Assembly (NCBI GenBank): GCA_928212115.1
Contig: CAKMRJ010000001.1
Coordinates: forward strand, 179,068,764-179,132,763
Source of the DNA: Lactuca virosa
Lineage: Eukaryota; Streptophyta; Magnoliopsida; Asterales; Asteraceae
Direction of reading: 5' to 3'
DNA length: 64,000 bases
Below, piece by piece: positions 42,980 to 54,390 of the stretch. Within the stretch, counting starts at the first letter, position 1; the number at the start of each line of letters is the position of its first letter. The notes under the pieces were generated by a model that was not told the DNA's origin, did no database searches, and was given only the letters and a program-made list of their open reading frames with translations. A program made the translations under genes and the position numbers.

Positions 42980-44530
42980 TAGGATTGTTTTCTTGAATAC
43001 TTGATGCAAACTGTGAAAAAATCAAAAAATTGAGCTGTCTGGACAGTGGACTCGCCGAGTCCATGGGGGGACTCGATGAGTCCAAGCACAAATTCATCCT
43101 ACTCGTCGAGTAGGTTCCTGCACTCGACGAGTAGGAGGCTCTGACTGCAGTTCTTCGACTTTTGCTGCTGGAAATGGACTAGAAACATTACCCTAAACCG
43201 TTTTGATGTTTTAAAAACCTGTTTTAGATGGTGTAATGGTTATGCTAATCCATTTACAATGGCCAATATCAAAATTCCATGTTTTATATGTGTTCATATG
43301 ATTCTTGAAATTTTGATATGATATTCATGTTCTTATGACTTATTGTTAGATCATAGGAATTACTTGCTAAATTGTTTAATGATTGATTCTTGATCAATTA
43401 TGTGTTTTAATGGAATCCATAATTTGTCCTCAAGTTATGAATTTCCAAAGGTAACTTTCTTTAATGTATATTTAAAACACATAAGTTACATAAAAATGAA
43501 GAGTCTTCACTTTTATGAACCATTAACTCATAAGTTATGAAATGAAGAGTTTTGAATAGTTTCAAAACTTGCCCTCAAGTTTTGGAATTTGTAAAGTCAC
43601 ACACACTTTAATTCCAATCCTTAGGATTTTAAAAGTTAAAATTCAACCCTTATACTATTATAAAATTAATGGTTAATATTTATATATATGTATAAGATCA
43701 AGTCGTTTTACCGTTAGTAGGCCTCATTCACGAAGCCGATCTATAAGGGGGGGTATAAGGTTGTTGCCTATAAAATGGCAGCTTAATGGGTGTCGTTAGC
43801 CGAACGGGTAGGACAATGACTTTAAATCTCATTAAAAGTATAATGAATATTATAAAGTAACTAAATGTTTTATAAATTCTCATTCTTAGTTACTTTAGGA
43901 AAATGAGAAAATGGTGCTAACCCATGAAATTCACACTTTGTACCTTACCAAGTCGTTGGTGGAGCGAGTGTGGTTAACCGATACACTAACTTGGATTAGT
44001 AAGGATAACAAAGGGTGACTTATTGTTTATCATAGATCGGTGGAGCGTGTGTGGTTAACCGACACATCGCTTAGGTGATAATATTAAGGGTACCAAGTGA
44101 ATTTGCATGGTTATTCACACCTTGTTTTGTGATACTCGGCATCCCAGTCACAAAACCCGAAGGGCACAATCGAGATTGAAACATGCCATTCAAAAGTTCA
44201 ATGAATCTCAAAAGAATCTAGTAATTTCAAAACCAATTTAAACCTAATAATTTATTTCGTTTTCATGGTGGAAATTGGTGAATCGTCATTCACCAACCTT
44301 CAAATATGTTATAGCTTAGATTACAACATCCCTCTTCTAAGTTATTGTGTTGGCTCCTAGCCTTAATATTGTATAGCTTAGATTACAACATCCCTTCAAA
44401 TATGTTATAGCTTAGATTACAACCTTCAAATATGTTATATATTGTGTTGGCTCCTAGCCTTAATATTACATTTGGGTGTCTTAATAAGGACTCAATATAT
44501 CTAATCTAAACTTGTCTTTCTTCTTTTCAG
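42980..44530 (+). other. Leader of element C
   Basis: 1.55 kb without genes. It contains the CTCGTCGAG cluster, a short AT run, repeated GGAGCGTGTGTGGTTAACCG pieces (about 43960-44070) and a triplicated TATGTTATAGCTTAGATTAC stretch (about 44305-44430). TCTTCTTTTCAG immediately precedes the gag ATG and looks like a splice acceptor. Confidence 0.75.
43050..43134 (+). repeat. CTCGTCGAG palindrome cluster (C leader)
   Basis: Four palindromes, the same array as in A (4591-4675). Confidence 0.85.
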
Positions 44531-45394
44531 ATGTCTTCCAACAATGCTTCGGGTTCTAACCCTACCGGCTCCTTCTCTCTCATGAACCTTTGTGGGAGAG
44601 TCATCTTCGATGGTTCTAACTTTATGGATTGGATCCAAAACATCAGGATGATCACTCGTTACGAGGACAAGGAATATGTCCTCGACAAGGAGCTTAAGGA
44701 ACTCGATGAGACTACTGCTACTCCTGAGGAGATCGCTGAATACAGGACATATGAGAGAGATGCCACCAAAGTGGCATGCATCATGATGGCCATGATGACA
44801 GTCGAGCTCGAAAAGTCCTATGAGGCCTATTACCCTTTTGAGATGCACCATGACTTGATGGAAAGGTACCATCAGAGTGCTCGTCAAGAGCGGTATGAAA
44901 TAATCTCCTCCATGATAATAACCGGAATGAAGGATGGTGAACCCATCACGAGCCACATGCAGAAAATGCAAAGGTATGTGGACCGTTTGCAGAAATTGAA
45001 TGTGAACGTCCCTGAGGAGTTGGCAATTGACATCATTTTGCACTCCCTATCCTTGTGTTATGATCATTTCCGCATGACATACCACATGAACAAGGAGGAA
45101 GTTACACTCAGCAAGCTTCAAGGACTTCTGAAGACCGCCTAAAGTGGTCTTAAAGGTAAGTCGGTTGTTACTCCTGCTACTCCTACAACAACCCCTGTTT
45201 TGGATATCCAGCAAGGCAAAGGGAAGAAGAGGAAGACCCATTCGAAGGGTACCAAGGGAAAGTGTATTGATGGCTCCTCATCAAGTGGAACCAGATGTGG
45301 TTCTGATACTCCTTCTGCCATCCCTAAGGATGCTGATTGCTTCTATTGCCAGAATAAGGGGCACTGGAAGCGAAACTGCCCAAAGTACTTGTAG
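44531..45394 (+). pseudogene. gag: Copia gag of element C
   Basis: ATG 44531 (MSSNNASGSNPTG) directly after a CAG acceptor-like site. The capsid (UBN2 type: FDGSNFMDWIQNIRMITRYEDKEY ... ELAIDIILHSLSLCYDHF) is intact for 203 residues. GAA has become TAA at 45140-45142. The same frame then continues through a Lys-rich linker (GKGKKRKTHSKGTKGK) to the CCHC knuckle CFYCQNKGHWKRNC (45338-45379), and a second stop (TAG) ends it at 45394 where A reads CAG. Two point mutations thus separate capsid, nucleocapsid and protease. Role: particle shell and RNA binding. Confidence 0.92.
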
Positions 45395-46514
45395 AATGTC
45401 AAGGATGGGAAAGCAAAACCATCCCATGCAGGTATTTACACTATATTGTCTAATAACTCACCATATTCTAACTCTTGGGTCCTTGATACAGGTTGTGGTA
45501 TTCACATATGTTGTGATTTGCAGGGCCTAAGAAGAAGTGAGGATGTGGAGCATGGGAAGATAAACTTAATCATGGGGAATAGGAAGGCTTCACATGTTAC
45601 CAAGATTGGAGTTTATACTTTGTTTCTAAGTAGTGGGTTAAAGTTAGATTTGAATAAATGTGTTTACTCGACCGAAATGGCGAGGAATATTATTTCTTTT
45701 CATGGTTTGTACAAACAAGGATTTACCTTTTCGTTTGATAACGAATGTGGTGGTATTAATGCTTTACTTAATAATGTTCTTTTATTTAAAGCAGTACCTT
45801 GTGATGGTGTGTATGAAACTGTGTGGGTTGTAGATAACCTAGGAAATAATGTGTTGTGTATTGATTCCTCTACTAGCTTGGATAAAGCATCATTGTGGCA
45901 TTGTCGTCTTGGACATGTAAGCAAGAAACGCATAGGCAACTCCAAAAGTATGGAGTCTTGGAGTTAGTTGACCTAAAGTCAGATGATAGTTGTGAATCTT
46001 GTTTGCTTGGAAAATTAACAAAATCACCCTTCACTGGTACTTGTGAAAGGGGTGAGGGTTTGTTGGACCTTATACATACTGATGTATGTGGACCCATCAA
46101 AACCGCCACAAGGGATGCTAATCGCTATTACTGATGATTATAGTAGATATGGTTATGTCTACTTAATCAAGCATAAGTCAGAGACTTTTGAAAGGGTTAA
46201 AGAGTTTAAACAGGAAGTAGAAAATCAATTGGGCAGGATAATTAAGATGCTTCAATCCGATCGAGGTGGTGAGTATCTTAGCACAGAGTTCCTCGACTAT
46301 CTTAAGGAGGGTGGGATTGTCTCACAATTGACACCTCCCAGGACACCACAGTTGAATGGTGTGGCTGAGAGGCGTAATCGAACCTTGTTGGATATGGTTC
46401 GCTCCATGATGAGTCGAGCTTCGTTACCAATCTCTTTTTGGGGTATGCCTTAGAGACTGCCGCCCATATCCTAAATCTAGTCCCTACAAAGAAGGTTGCC
46501 AAACACCTCATGAG
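45395..46514 (+). pseudogene. pol: Copia protease and integrase of element C
   Basis: The aspartic protease site LDTG is at 45482-45493. The integrase zinc domain (WHCRLGHVSKKRIG ... CESCLLGK) begins at about 45895 and is broken by a frameshift near 45935. The catalytic core has HTDVCGP (46077), a small deletion with frame change at about 46128, SDRGGEY (46257-46277), and NGVAERRN (46351-46374). Another frameshift follows FWG near 46440. The D,D,E residues themselves are preserved. Function: maturation of Gag-Pol and insertion of cDNA with a 5-bp target duplication, consistent with the GTAAC flanks. Confidence 0.9.
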
Positions 46515-47606
46515 ATGTGGCCTGGGAAAGTTCCCAACTTGGACCATATCAAGATTTGGGGTTACGAGGCTTTTGTGAGGCGTGAGACTCACGATAAGCT
46601 CGAACCTCGAAGTGAGAGGTGTATTTTCATCGACTACCCACAGAAATCCTTTGGTTACCTCTTCTACAGACCCAATGAGAATGTGGTCTTTGTGGCAAGG
46701 AGGGGGGTCTTTCGTGAGAGAGAGTTCATGAGCCAAGGAAACAGTGGGAGGCAAATTGACCTTGAAGAACTTCAAGAGTCAAGTGGTGAAGGAACCTCAA
46801 ACCCTACCAATCAACCTGAGGAGGAAACTCCTGTTGATCCTACTGACGAGTCTGCACCTCTGAGGCGTTCCACGAGAGTTAGGAATGCACCTGATCATTA
46901 CTATGGTTTCCATATTACTGTAGAAGGTGATACACTTATCAGTGATAATACACTGGTAAATCTGGATGAACCTAACAGCTACACGGAAGCCATGGTAGGC
47001 CCTGAGGCTGCTAAATGGAAAGAGGCTATGGACAGCGAGATACAGTCCATGTATGACAATCAAGTTTGGAACTTGGTTGACAATGTACCAGGTCGTAAGA
47101 CAGTCGGGTGCAAATGGATCTTCAAGAAGAAGACCAACATGGATGGTAATGTACACGCTTATAAGGCGCGACTGGTTGCAAAGGGCTTTTCTCAAACTCC
47201 GGGAGTTGATTATGATGATACCTTTTCACCGGTAGCAAAGATTAAGTCTATTAGGGTTATGTTAGCCATTGCTGCATTTCATGACTATGAAATATGGCAA
47301 ATGGATGTCAAAACCGCTTTCCTTAATGGGAAGTTGGCTGAGGATGTTTACATGAGTCAGCCAGAGGGTTTTGTCAGTACGGAGTACCCGAATAGAGTGT
47401 GTAAGCTTGAGAAATCCATCTATGGATTGAAACAAGCACTTCGTAGATGGAATCTTTGTTTTGATGAGAAAGTCAAAGAGTTTGGCTTTTCGAGAAGTGA
47501 AGATGAGTCATGTGTATATGTCAGAGCTAGTGGGAGTATAGTTAGCTTCTTGGTGCTGTATGTGGATGACATACTACTCATAGGAAATGACATTCCAACT
47601 TTGTAG
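46515..47606 (+). pseudogene. pol: Copia reverse transcriptase of element C (363 aa open)
   Basis: Longest open frame in the window. The first ~130 residues are the post-integrase linker (RCIFIDYPQKSFGY, then an acidic EEETPVDPTDESAPLRRSTR). The RT domain runs from about residue 160: AKWKEAMDSEIQSMYDN, GCKWIFKKKTNMDG, ARLVAKGFSQTPGVDY, QMDVKTAFLNG (first catalytic Asp) and YVDD at 47559-47570. A CAG-to-TAG change at 47604-47606 (THEN EVKSWLRKCF) ends it. A reads CAG there. Active-site residues are intact. RT copies the RNA inside particles. Confidence 0.93.
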
Positions 47607-48311
47607 GAGGTGAAGTCCTGGCTTAGGAAGTGTTTTGCTATGAAGGACCTTGGAGAGGCTACCTATATCCTAGGGATAAGGATATTAAGAGACAAGAGTA
47701 CAAGACTAATTGGACTTAGTCAGAGTACCTACTTGGATAAGGTGTTGAAAAGGTTCAACATGCAGAATTCCAAGAAAGGAGAATTACCGATCCAAATCAA
47801 TGCCAAACTGAGAAAGGCTCAGAGTCCGAGTACAGAGGCTGAGATAGCTGAGGGCTGTTGGCTCGATCATGTATTCTATGACTTGTACCCGTCCTGATGT
47901 GGCCTTTGCTTTGAGCATGGTCAGCAGATATCAGGGGAACCCTGGCAAGGCTCACTGGACTGCGGTAAAGAATATTCTCAAGTACCTGCGGAGGACTAAG
48001 GATAGGATCCTTACCCTTGGTGGGAGTGATGACTTGAGAGTAGTAGGGTATAATGATGCTAGCTTTCAGACTGATAGGGATAACTTCCGCTCTCAGTCGG
48101 GATGGGTCTTTACTCTAAATGGAGGGGCTATTACTTGGAAGAGTTACAAGCAGGATATGGTAGCTGATTCGACGTGTGAATCAGAGTACATAGCAGCGGG
48201 TGAAGCGGCAAAGGAGTCGATATACCTGAAGAACTTCATCGGAGACCTTGGAGTTGTACCAACTATTAAGGAGCCTATGGAGATTTTATGTGACAGCAAT
48301 AGTGTGATTGC

Positions 48312-48316
48312 CTTAG
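48312..48316. repeat. Target site duplication of D, left copy (CTTAG)
   Basis: Matches 52244-52248. Removing D plus one copy restores the RNase H reading frame of C. Confidence 0.95.
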
Positions 48317-48607
48317 TGTTAGGGTGCAAAGTCACTCTTGGATGTAGTGTTTTAGGCTTACCCTCTTGTATGTGTAAATGGGTTGAGTCTTTCCTATAAA
48401 TAGGAAGTGAGAGACTCCCATTATGTAAGGAACCATTTGGAGTGATAGACTAGAAAGAGAAACTTTGTACAAACCCATTTTTGTATTCTTTCTAGATCTA
48501 ATATGAGCTTACAAAGATTTATTTACTCCTTGTGTTCTAGAGTTTACATGATGATTCACTAGATCTTTTCTTATTCCGCACATGCCATCATAATCAACAC
48601 CACTACA
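48317..48607 (+). repeat. 5' LTR of element D (291 bp)
   Basis: TGTTAGGGTGCAAAGTCACT ... CACCACTACA. TATA box CTATAAATAG at 48394-48403, in a small palindrome with CTTTCC/GGAAG flanks. Confidence 0.96.
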
Positions 48608-48609
48608 AT

Positions 48610-48621
48610 TGGTATTAGAGC
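48610..48621 (+). promoter_or_regulatory. Primer binding site of element D
   Basis: TGGTATTAGAGC, two bases after the LTR. Confidence 0.85.
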
Positions 48622-48860
48622 GGGTGTTCTTGATTGAATCAAGAATTGATCCTTGATGGCTTTCTAGATTTGGTGATTCTTCATTTTGATCTTTGATCAT
48701 CGTGTTATTGAGAGTTTGGATTCTAGAACTCGAATTCATCTTTGATTCTACTCATAATTCGATTTTCTTCACTAGAATTCAAGTGATTTTTACTTTCTCT
48801 CTCTAGAAAACCCATTCAAAATCACTTTCTCTCTCTAGATATCTTCAAGTTTTTGTGATA

Positions 48861-49833
48861 ATGGTGAATTTGCCGTATAATTCTTGGATTGTGATCGTTG
48901 AAGATGTCAAATACAAAGTCAATAAAAGTCAATATTATGGGTTGGTGGTAAACAAGTTGATTTCATGGGGAACTATGGTTTCTTATGGAGGATTGAAGGA
49001 TGATCATGGAAGCTTGATATTTCAACCATTTTGTGAGATTAAATGGTTGGCTGAAATTACATGGTCCATATCAACACGTAGTAGTGATAAGAATGGAGAA
49101 GAAGAATATTTGTTCAAAAAGAAATATGTTTCTCTTATTGAAGACCCAAATGATCTTCATGCTCTTAAGTTTGTTGAAGTTATTGACAATGTAGTTCAAT
49201 GTGATGTTCTTGATGTTCAAGAAAGAGGAGTTTAAGTTGATTCTCATGATGAAAAAGTTTTTTGCTCGATTGGAGTTCAAACCGATGATATTTTATGTTC
49301 TTGTGATTCGTTAGAAGGAATGATTCCTTATCGGAAGCCGGTGATCCAAGAAAATCACAAGTATCAAACTCCAAAAGATTTGATTCAAACTCAAAATGTT
49401 CATGTTGTGGAAAGTGGGTTTGTTCATAAAAATCAAGTCTTCAAGATGCAAAAAGATGAGAAAGAAAAAGAAGAAGAAGATTAAACGGAAGAACAAGCGG
49501 GTTTATTCACAAAAATCGTCGAATGTTGTTGTGAATCCGAAATCCGTGAAGCAAATTTGGATTCCAAAGCAACAATCTCCAAATGTTGCATTGAATTTGA
49601 AGTCAAAACCCAAAAGTGTTGGTGGTTCTTTTGAAGATGTTCTTGGTTTGATGAAGAACACGAAGAACGAGTTGTACATCACACATAGTGGGTGGTACAA
49701 TGTTCGATTTGGAGATTTTCTCATTCCAACAAAAGAACCAAGATCCTCCAAATTTGATTCGTTCATTGAAAACGGATCTCGATTCGTCAAAAAGGTATCA
49801 CAAATTCTCAAATGGATTCCACAACGTCCATGA
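48861..49833 (+). pseudogene. Unfamiliar ORF of element D, broken
   Basis: The first eukaryotic start is ATG 48861 (MVNLPYNSWIVIVEDVKYKV), open to TAA at 49235 (124 aa). After the stop the same frame continues for about 82 codons (GVQTDDILCSCDSLEG ... KDEKEKEEED, stop at 49483). In another frame 49396-49833 reads KKKKKKIKRKNKR, VKQIWIPKQQSPNVALNLK, LGLMKNTKNELYITHSGWYN and ends ILKWIPQRP. Together this looks like one ancestral protein of ~320 residues with one stop and one frameshift. No zinc knuckle, protease or RT motif. The KQIWIPK piece recalls linker segments of Copia polyproteins, a weak hint. Otherwise function unknown. Confidence 0.6.
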
Positions 49834-51710
49834 TTTCTATTCGTATTGAGCGTTTTTCATTTTTGATCGATTTGCTTCATTCGATCTAATCCGTTTCAAC
49901 CCCATTGATTGATCCAATTATTTTTGTTTAGATCAAAATTCCAAAAATCATTCTCAAATTCAAAATTCTTTGTTCATCCAGATTTTTAATTGAATCCAAA
50001 AGAAATTAAAAGCATTGTTCATTTACTGTGCATTTGGTTTCGAAGCCCAAATCTGTTCAGTGTTATTTCGATCCAAAAGTCCAATTCACGTGATTCATTT
50101 ACTTGAGCCCACTTTAACAAATCAGATAATATTTGTTTACTTAGCCCATTTTGAATCAAATGAACACACTCGTTGTTAATTGGGTTCCGACTTCCGATGA
50201 TGAACAGTCAACACAAAAGTCAAAATTGACTCATGTTTGTGTTTGATTTCGAATGAACCATTTATCTTTGAAATCGTTTTCGATTTTAGTATTGCTTTCA
50301 AGTTGTTTTGGATTTGAGAATTCAAAGTAGATTGTGTTACCGGTTATTAAAGTCATACTGTAGGAGTTCGACTGATTCTTGAGTTCGTTGCTTGGAAACG
50401 TTTTTTTTAACTCGATTTTTGATTGATTTCCGAATGATTGAGTCGATGATGAGTCAAAAGATGTTTTGTGTCCAACTGATTATGTTTGGAAGTCGAAACT
50501 GGTTCTTGGTCGCTGAAATTGAAAGCTTCATATAATTTTTAATTTCGATTCACGAAGGCTAATTTGATTTCAGTTTCGATTTGATATCGATTAGTAACTT
50601 TGATAATGGTTGAAGTATTTGAGAATCGAAGGGTTGGTAATGGTGAATGGATTCAAAATCGATATCGTAAATCAATTTGGTGTTCATCGATTACAGTTTA
50701 TCAAGGTCAAACTAACGAAAGTCAAAATGGGGATTTTGATGAACTGGAAACGAATTGGAGTTTGTGGTTACAGTCGAAATCAAAGAGTTAATCGGAAGTA
50801 TTTGGAGTCAATGGTTTCGTTTTCAATTGTCGATTTTGGTTTGATATTGATGAACTGGAAAACAAAATGGATTTATTGGAGTAGAGATGATCGATAGTTG
50901 GGTACGACCTGAGACTAACGAATCGACGGTTTGCTAGTGAGTCGCTGTTGATGAAAAGCGAAAGGTTGTCGATTTTTCGTTATTGATGGTCGAACTATTT
51001 GGAATTGTGATGTCGACTGATTCTGAGGATTCGCTATAGTGAATGTAAAGAACGGTGATTTTGGGGCTAAAGCACGAATGTTCAGATTACTTGATGTTGA
51101 CTTGCTGTTGAACGAACAAAATTTTTGGTGCTGTGAATTCGTACGAAGGGTGCTCTGATTGAACGAAGAGGAGAGAGAAAATGGGATGTGGATTTGGGAT
51201 TAAAACTAACGAAGGGGAAGGAAAATTTTTCGTTAATATGGTCTGAGTATTTTCGTTAGATTTGGGGAAGAAGAAAACATGAAGTTTCGAAAATGGTCCC
51301 TGGTGTTTCGATAGTTTTGCATATGGTCAAAGTTTCGTTAGTTTTGAAGAAAAATGAAGAATTTTCGAAAACAGCCCCTGAAATTTCGACAGTTTGGCAA
51401 CAAGTACCCAAATTCCAAAAAGGACTGTTTTTGCTGAGAAATTGAAGAATGTTCATTTCTGGTCCCTGTAGTTTGTTCGAATTTACGCTTTATGCCCAGT
51501 TTTGCAAATGGGGTAGAGTTTCGCATATTTGGCTGTTTTTGGCGCAATGGATCCATGCAAGTTTCAGAAAGTGACAATTTCTACGCGGTTTTTGAAAAAT
51601 CTTGCAACTTTCACCCAAAAAGTCAAAAATTTTCACAAATTGGAAATTTTTTTGTGGCTTTTTCGTGATTGTTTTTCCGTGCAAGATTTTGGTGATTCAT
51701 TTTTGGTACA
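49834..51710 (+). other. Non-coding interior of element D
   Basis: 1.9 kb rich in TCGATTT/GATTTCGA-like words (50210-51000). No supported gene; the short frames are on both strands and lack motifs. Confidence 0.65.
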
Positions 51711-51952
51711 CATCAAGGGGGAGTATCGTGAAGACTATTCCTCGGGCGCTTCTCACCCTTAATGGGTTTTATAATCATTTTTTGATTATAAAAAGGGGGA
51801 GAATGATGGGTATTCGAAGCTTCTCGGGTTTGTCCAATATTAATTTGCGGATTTGAAGACCGGTGTTACTTCGAGGGGGAGTTTGGTCTTGATCGCGCTA
51901 GCTCGTTGGAGACTGAATTTGGGACATCCAATCCTAACTTTAAGGGGGAGAA
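51711..51952 (+). promoter_or_regulatory. Four polypurine-tract-like runs before the 3' LTR of D
   Basis: AAGGGGGAGTA (about 51715), AAAAGGGGGAGAATGATG (about 51790), CGAGGGGGAGTTTGG (about 51871) and AAGGGGGAGAA at 51942-51952. The last abuts the LTR and is the likely functional tract. Confidence 0.75.
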
Positions 51953-52243
51953 TGTTAGGGTGCAAAGTCACTCTTGGATGTAGTGTTTTAGGCTTACCCT
52001 CTTGTATGTGTAAATGGGTTGAGTCTTTCCTATAAATAGGAAGTGAGTGACTCCCATTATGTAAGGAACCATTTGGAGTGTTAGACTAGAGAGAGAAACT
52101 TAGTACAAACCCATTTGTATATTCTTTCTAGATCTAATATAAGCTTACAAAGATTTATTTACTCCTTGTGTTCTTGAGTTTACATGATGATTCACTAGAT
52201 CTTTTCTTATTCCGCACATGCCATCATAATCAACACCACTACA
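51953..52243 (+). repeat. 3' LTR of element D (291 bp)
   Basis: Eight substitutions from the 5' LTR, no length change. Confidence 0.96.
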
Positions 52244-52248
52244 CTTAG
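52244..52248. repeat. Target site duplication of D, right copy (CTTAG)
   Basis: Matches 48312-48316. Confidence 0.95.
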
Positions 52249-52490
52249 CCAAGGAACCGAGAGATCATGGTAGATCCAGACACATTGACAGAAAATATCA
52301 CTTCATAAGACATAAGATAGAAGAAGGAATCATTGTGGCAAAGAGGGTATCATCAGAAGAAAATCCTGCAGATCCCCTCACGAAGGGACTGACAAGGGTT
52401 GGGCATTTACAGCATGCGAGACGCATCGGGCTGAAGTATGATATTAGTTTTACAGATGAGATAGCTATTTCTGAAACTTGTAAAATGTAA

Positions 52491-53294
52491 TCGACATTTG
52501 ATGATGAATAAAAGGTGTGTTTATTTATGAGTAAGGTGTTACTGTCTCTTGTCAATTATTTACTATTGTTTCAGCTTTGCATGTTTTGACTTCCAGAATA
52601 ATTTACATTATTCAAACTTCCACAGTCGGTCATACGTCGGAAGTAGGTATGAATTTAGACTGTCATGAACTGGGCTTGTAGATTACTAAAGGTGTTTAGC
52701 CATAGCAATGATTGCTACAACATTCATGAGTGCTCATAAGTTCTGATTATTGGAATAAACCCACGCTCACTTGCATCACTTCATGGAATTTATCTCAAGT
52801 GATCGTGAGACGGTAAGATCATATAAGTCTTCAAACCTAGAGATATGAGTTGGTTATGCATTGATTGCACGAAAACGCATCAGTAACTTGATGTTATAAA
52901 ACGTGCCTTTGTGTATAATTCAACAAGTAGTAGAAACAAGTATATGAGTCGAAGTTTATCTGTTCCTTCTAGTCCTTGGAGGATTAGAAGCGATATCTGG
53001 GCCCCTCGATGATTTTGTTTTGACCTATGTACCGGGCCCGGTCAGAACCTAATTGATGTGTTCAATTCAGTTCTATGTCAAACAAATCGGAAATCGGGAA
53101 ACAAACTGCTGGACAATAAGTACGACGTTGTTCCATGTATTTGTCCGGCTGATATCTTGAGAACAAAGGATTATATGATCACTTATCTAAAATGGCGCTT
53201 CATAGTTCAACAGAGTTTTAAGAGCTACGATTGCCGGTTGGTTCCTGAAGTAATATAGGCAAATATAGTTATTAGACTTATCCAAGTGGGAGAC
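52491..53294 (+). other. 3' non-coding region of element C
   Basis: 0.8 kb, no gene. It is homologous to 60815-61555 of B (CTTTGCATGTTTTGACTTCC, ACTGTCATGAA). Ends in the tract AAGTGGGAGAC (53284-53294). Confidence 0.75.
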
Positions 53295-54060
53295 TGTTGG
53301 ATAAGGTGTCTAAGTCCATAACTTTATTTGGTATATACTTGACCCGACCTGGTATGGTCCATTTGGGTTGCACTTCACCCAAACTATTTTTATGGTTAAA
53401 CCTTTGAGAATTGTATGTTTATGATTTGTTAATATATTATAAGTTATAATATATTAATATGAAATCATATTATTTAATTAGTATTGATCATAAATTAATT
53501 TAGAAATAATTTGGTGATAAAAAATGTGACTAATTAAATATGGGCTCTTGTATTTATATAAGTGCGGGCTAATACTCATTTGGAATGGGCTTGGCATGCA
53601 ATGGGAGTCCATGGATAGTCGATGGAGCTTTTAACCAATGGATCCTTGGAAAGGAAGAGTCATGGGTATTAGGGTTTACATGGATGTAACCCTAATCCTC
53701 CACACTATATAAAGGAGCTTGTGATGCTTGAAATGGCACTAGTTGTGCGTGTGAAAGAAGGTGGTCGATTGCTAGAAGCAAACATACACTCTCATAGTTT
53801 TTCCAAGTTTGTGGTGATTTGTGATTTCCATTTGAGGCATCCACATTATTGGTGCTTGGCTCTCAAACTCCAAGGAATCAACTCACTAATCAAAGGTATG
53901 TAATTCATCTAGCTTTTATGTTTAAAGTTCCCCATGCCATGCTAGATAGGTTATGAACCTTGGAAAAACAAATTCGCATGTATTCATAGTAAAACATAGA
54001 TCCAAGGTTTATAGGGTTGCATGTACACCATAGGAGTGTTAGGATGCTCAAAACCCAACG
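53295..54060 (+). repeat. 3' LTR of element C (766 bp)
   Basis: TGTTGGATAAGG ... AAACCCAACG: the last base is G where CA is expected. TATA box TATATAAAG at 53706-53714. Confidence 0.95.
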
Positions 54061-54065
54061 GTAAC
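54061..54065. repeat. Target site duplication of C, right copy (GTAAC)
   Basis: Matches 42195-42199. Confidence 0.95.
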
Positions 54066-54390
54066 ATTGGTTATTCACACTTTGTTTGTGATCCTCGGTA
54101 TCCCAGTCACAAACTTGAAGGGCACGATCGAGATTTAAACATGCCATTGAAAGTTTCAACAATCTCAAAGGATCTAGAAATTTCAATTCACTTAAAACCT
54201 AAAATTCTTTTTTGTTTTTCGTGTTGGAAATTGGTAAATCGTCATTTACCTACCTTCAAATATTTTGCAATTGGATTACGACATCCCTCTTCCAAATTGT
54301 AAAATATTATGTTGGGTCCTAGCCTTAATATTTCATTTGGGTGTTATATTAAGGACTTAAATCAACTAACTTGAATTTCTCCCATTGTAG

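Larger units (their letters stand above)
48317..52243 (+). mobile_element. Non-autonomous Ty1/Copia-type element D (3927 bp)
   Basis: Two 291-bp LTRs with eight differences (about 2.7%), TSD CTTAG, primer site TGGTATTAGAGC and polypurine tract. The 3.3 kb interior has no gag zinc knuckle, protease, integrase or RT. Instead it has an unfamiliar decayed ORF (48861-49833). It is the youngest clear insertion by nesting order. Confidence 0.93.
47607..52490 (+). pseudogene. pol: RT C-terminus and RNase H of element C, split by D
   Basis: Positions 47610-47897 continue RT (FAMKDLGEATYILGIRILRD, GLSQSTYLDKVLKRFNMQ). A deletion near 47850 removes the segment before TRPDVAFALSM and shifts frame. Positions 47869-48316 give RNase H (ILKYLRRTKDRI, DASFQTDRDN, WKSYKQDMVADSTCESEYIAA, ILCDSNSVIAL). 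D is inserted there. After D (52244) the frame resumes with LAKEPRDHGRSRHIDRKYHF and the ending ADPLTKGL, stop at 52488-52490. RNase H removes template RNA. The acidic residues of both halves are present. Confidence 0.92.
42200..54060 (+). mobile_element. Ty1/Copia LTR retrotransposon C (same family as A), with D inside
   Basis: Complete insertion: TSD GTAAC, LTRs of 766 bp, primer site, leader, gag, protease, integrase, RT, RNase H, 3' tract. Without D (48317-52248) it is about 7.9 kb. LTR pair divergence is roughly 3% by eye. The polyprotein is broken in at least six places, so this copy cannot move on its own. Confidence 0.95.

Noticed and set aside
48144..48335. Minus-strand frame opposite RNase H of C
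   Set aside because: Shadow of the RNase H reading frame.
53721..53903. 60-aa frame in the LTR of C, also present in the LTR of A
   Set aside because: It spans the U5 side of an LTR, is interrupted in the 5' LTR of the same element and shows no coding motif.
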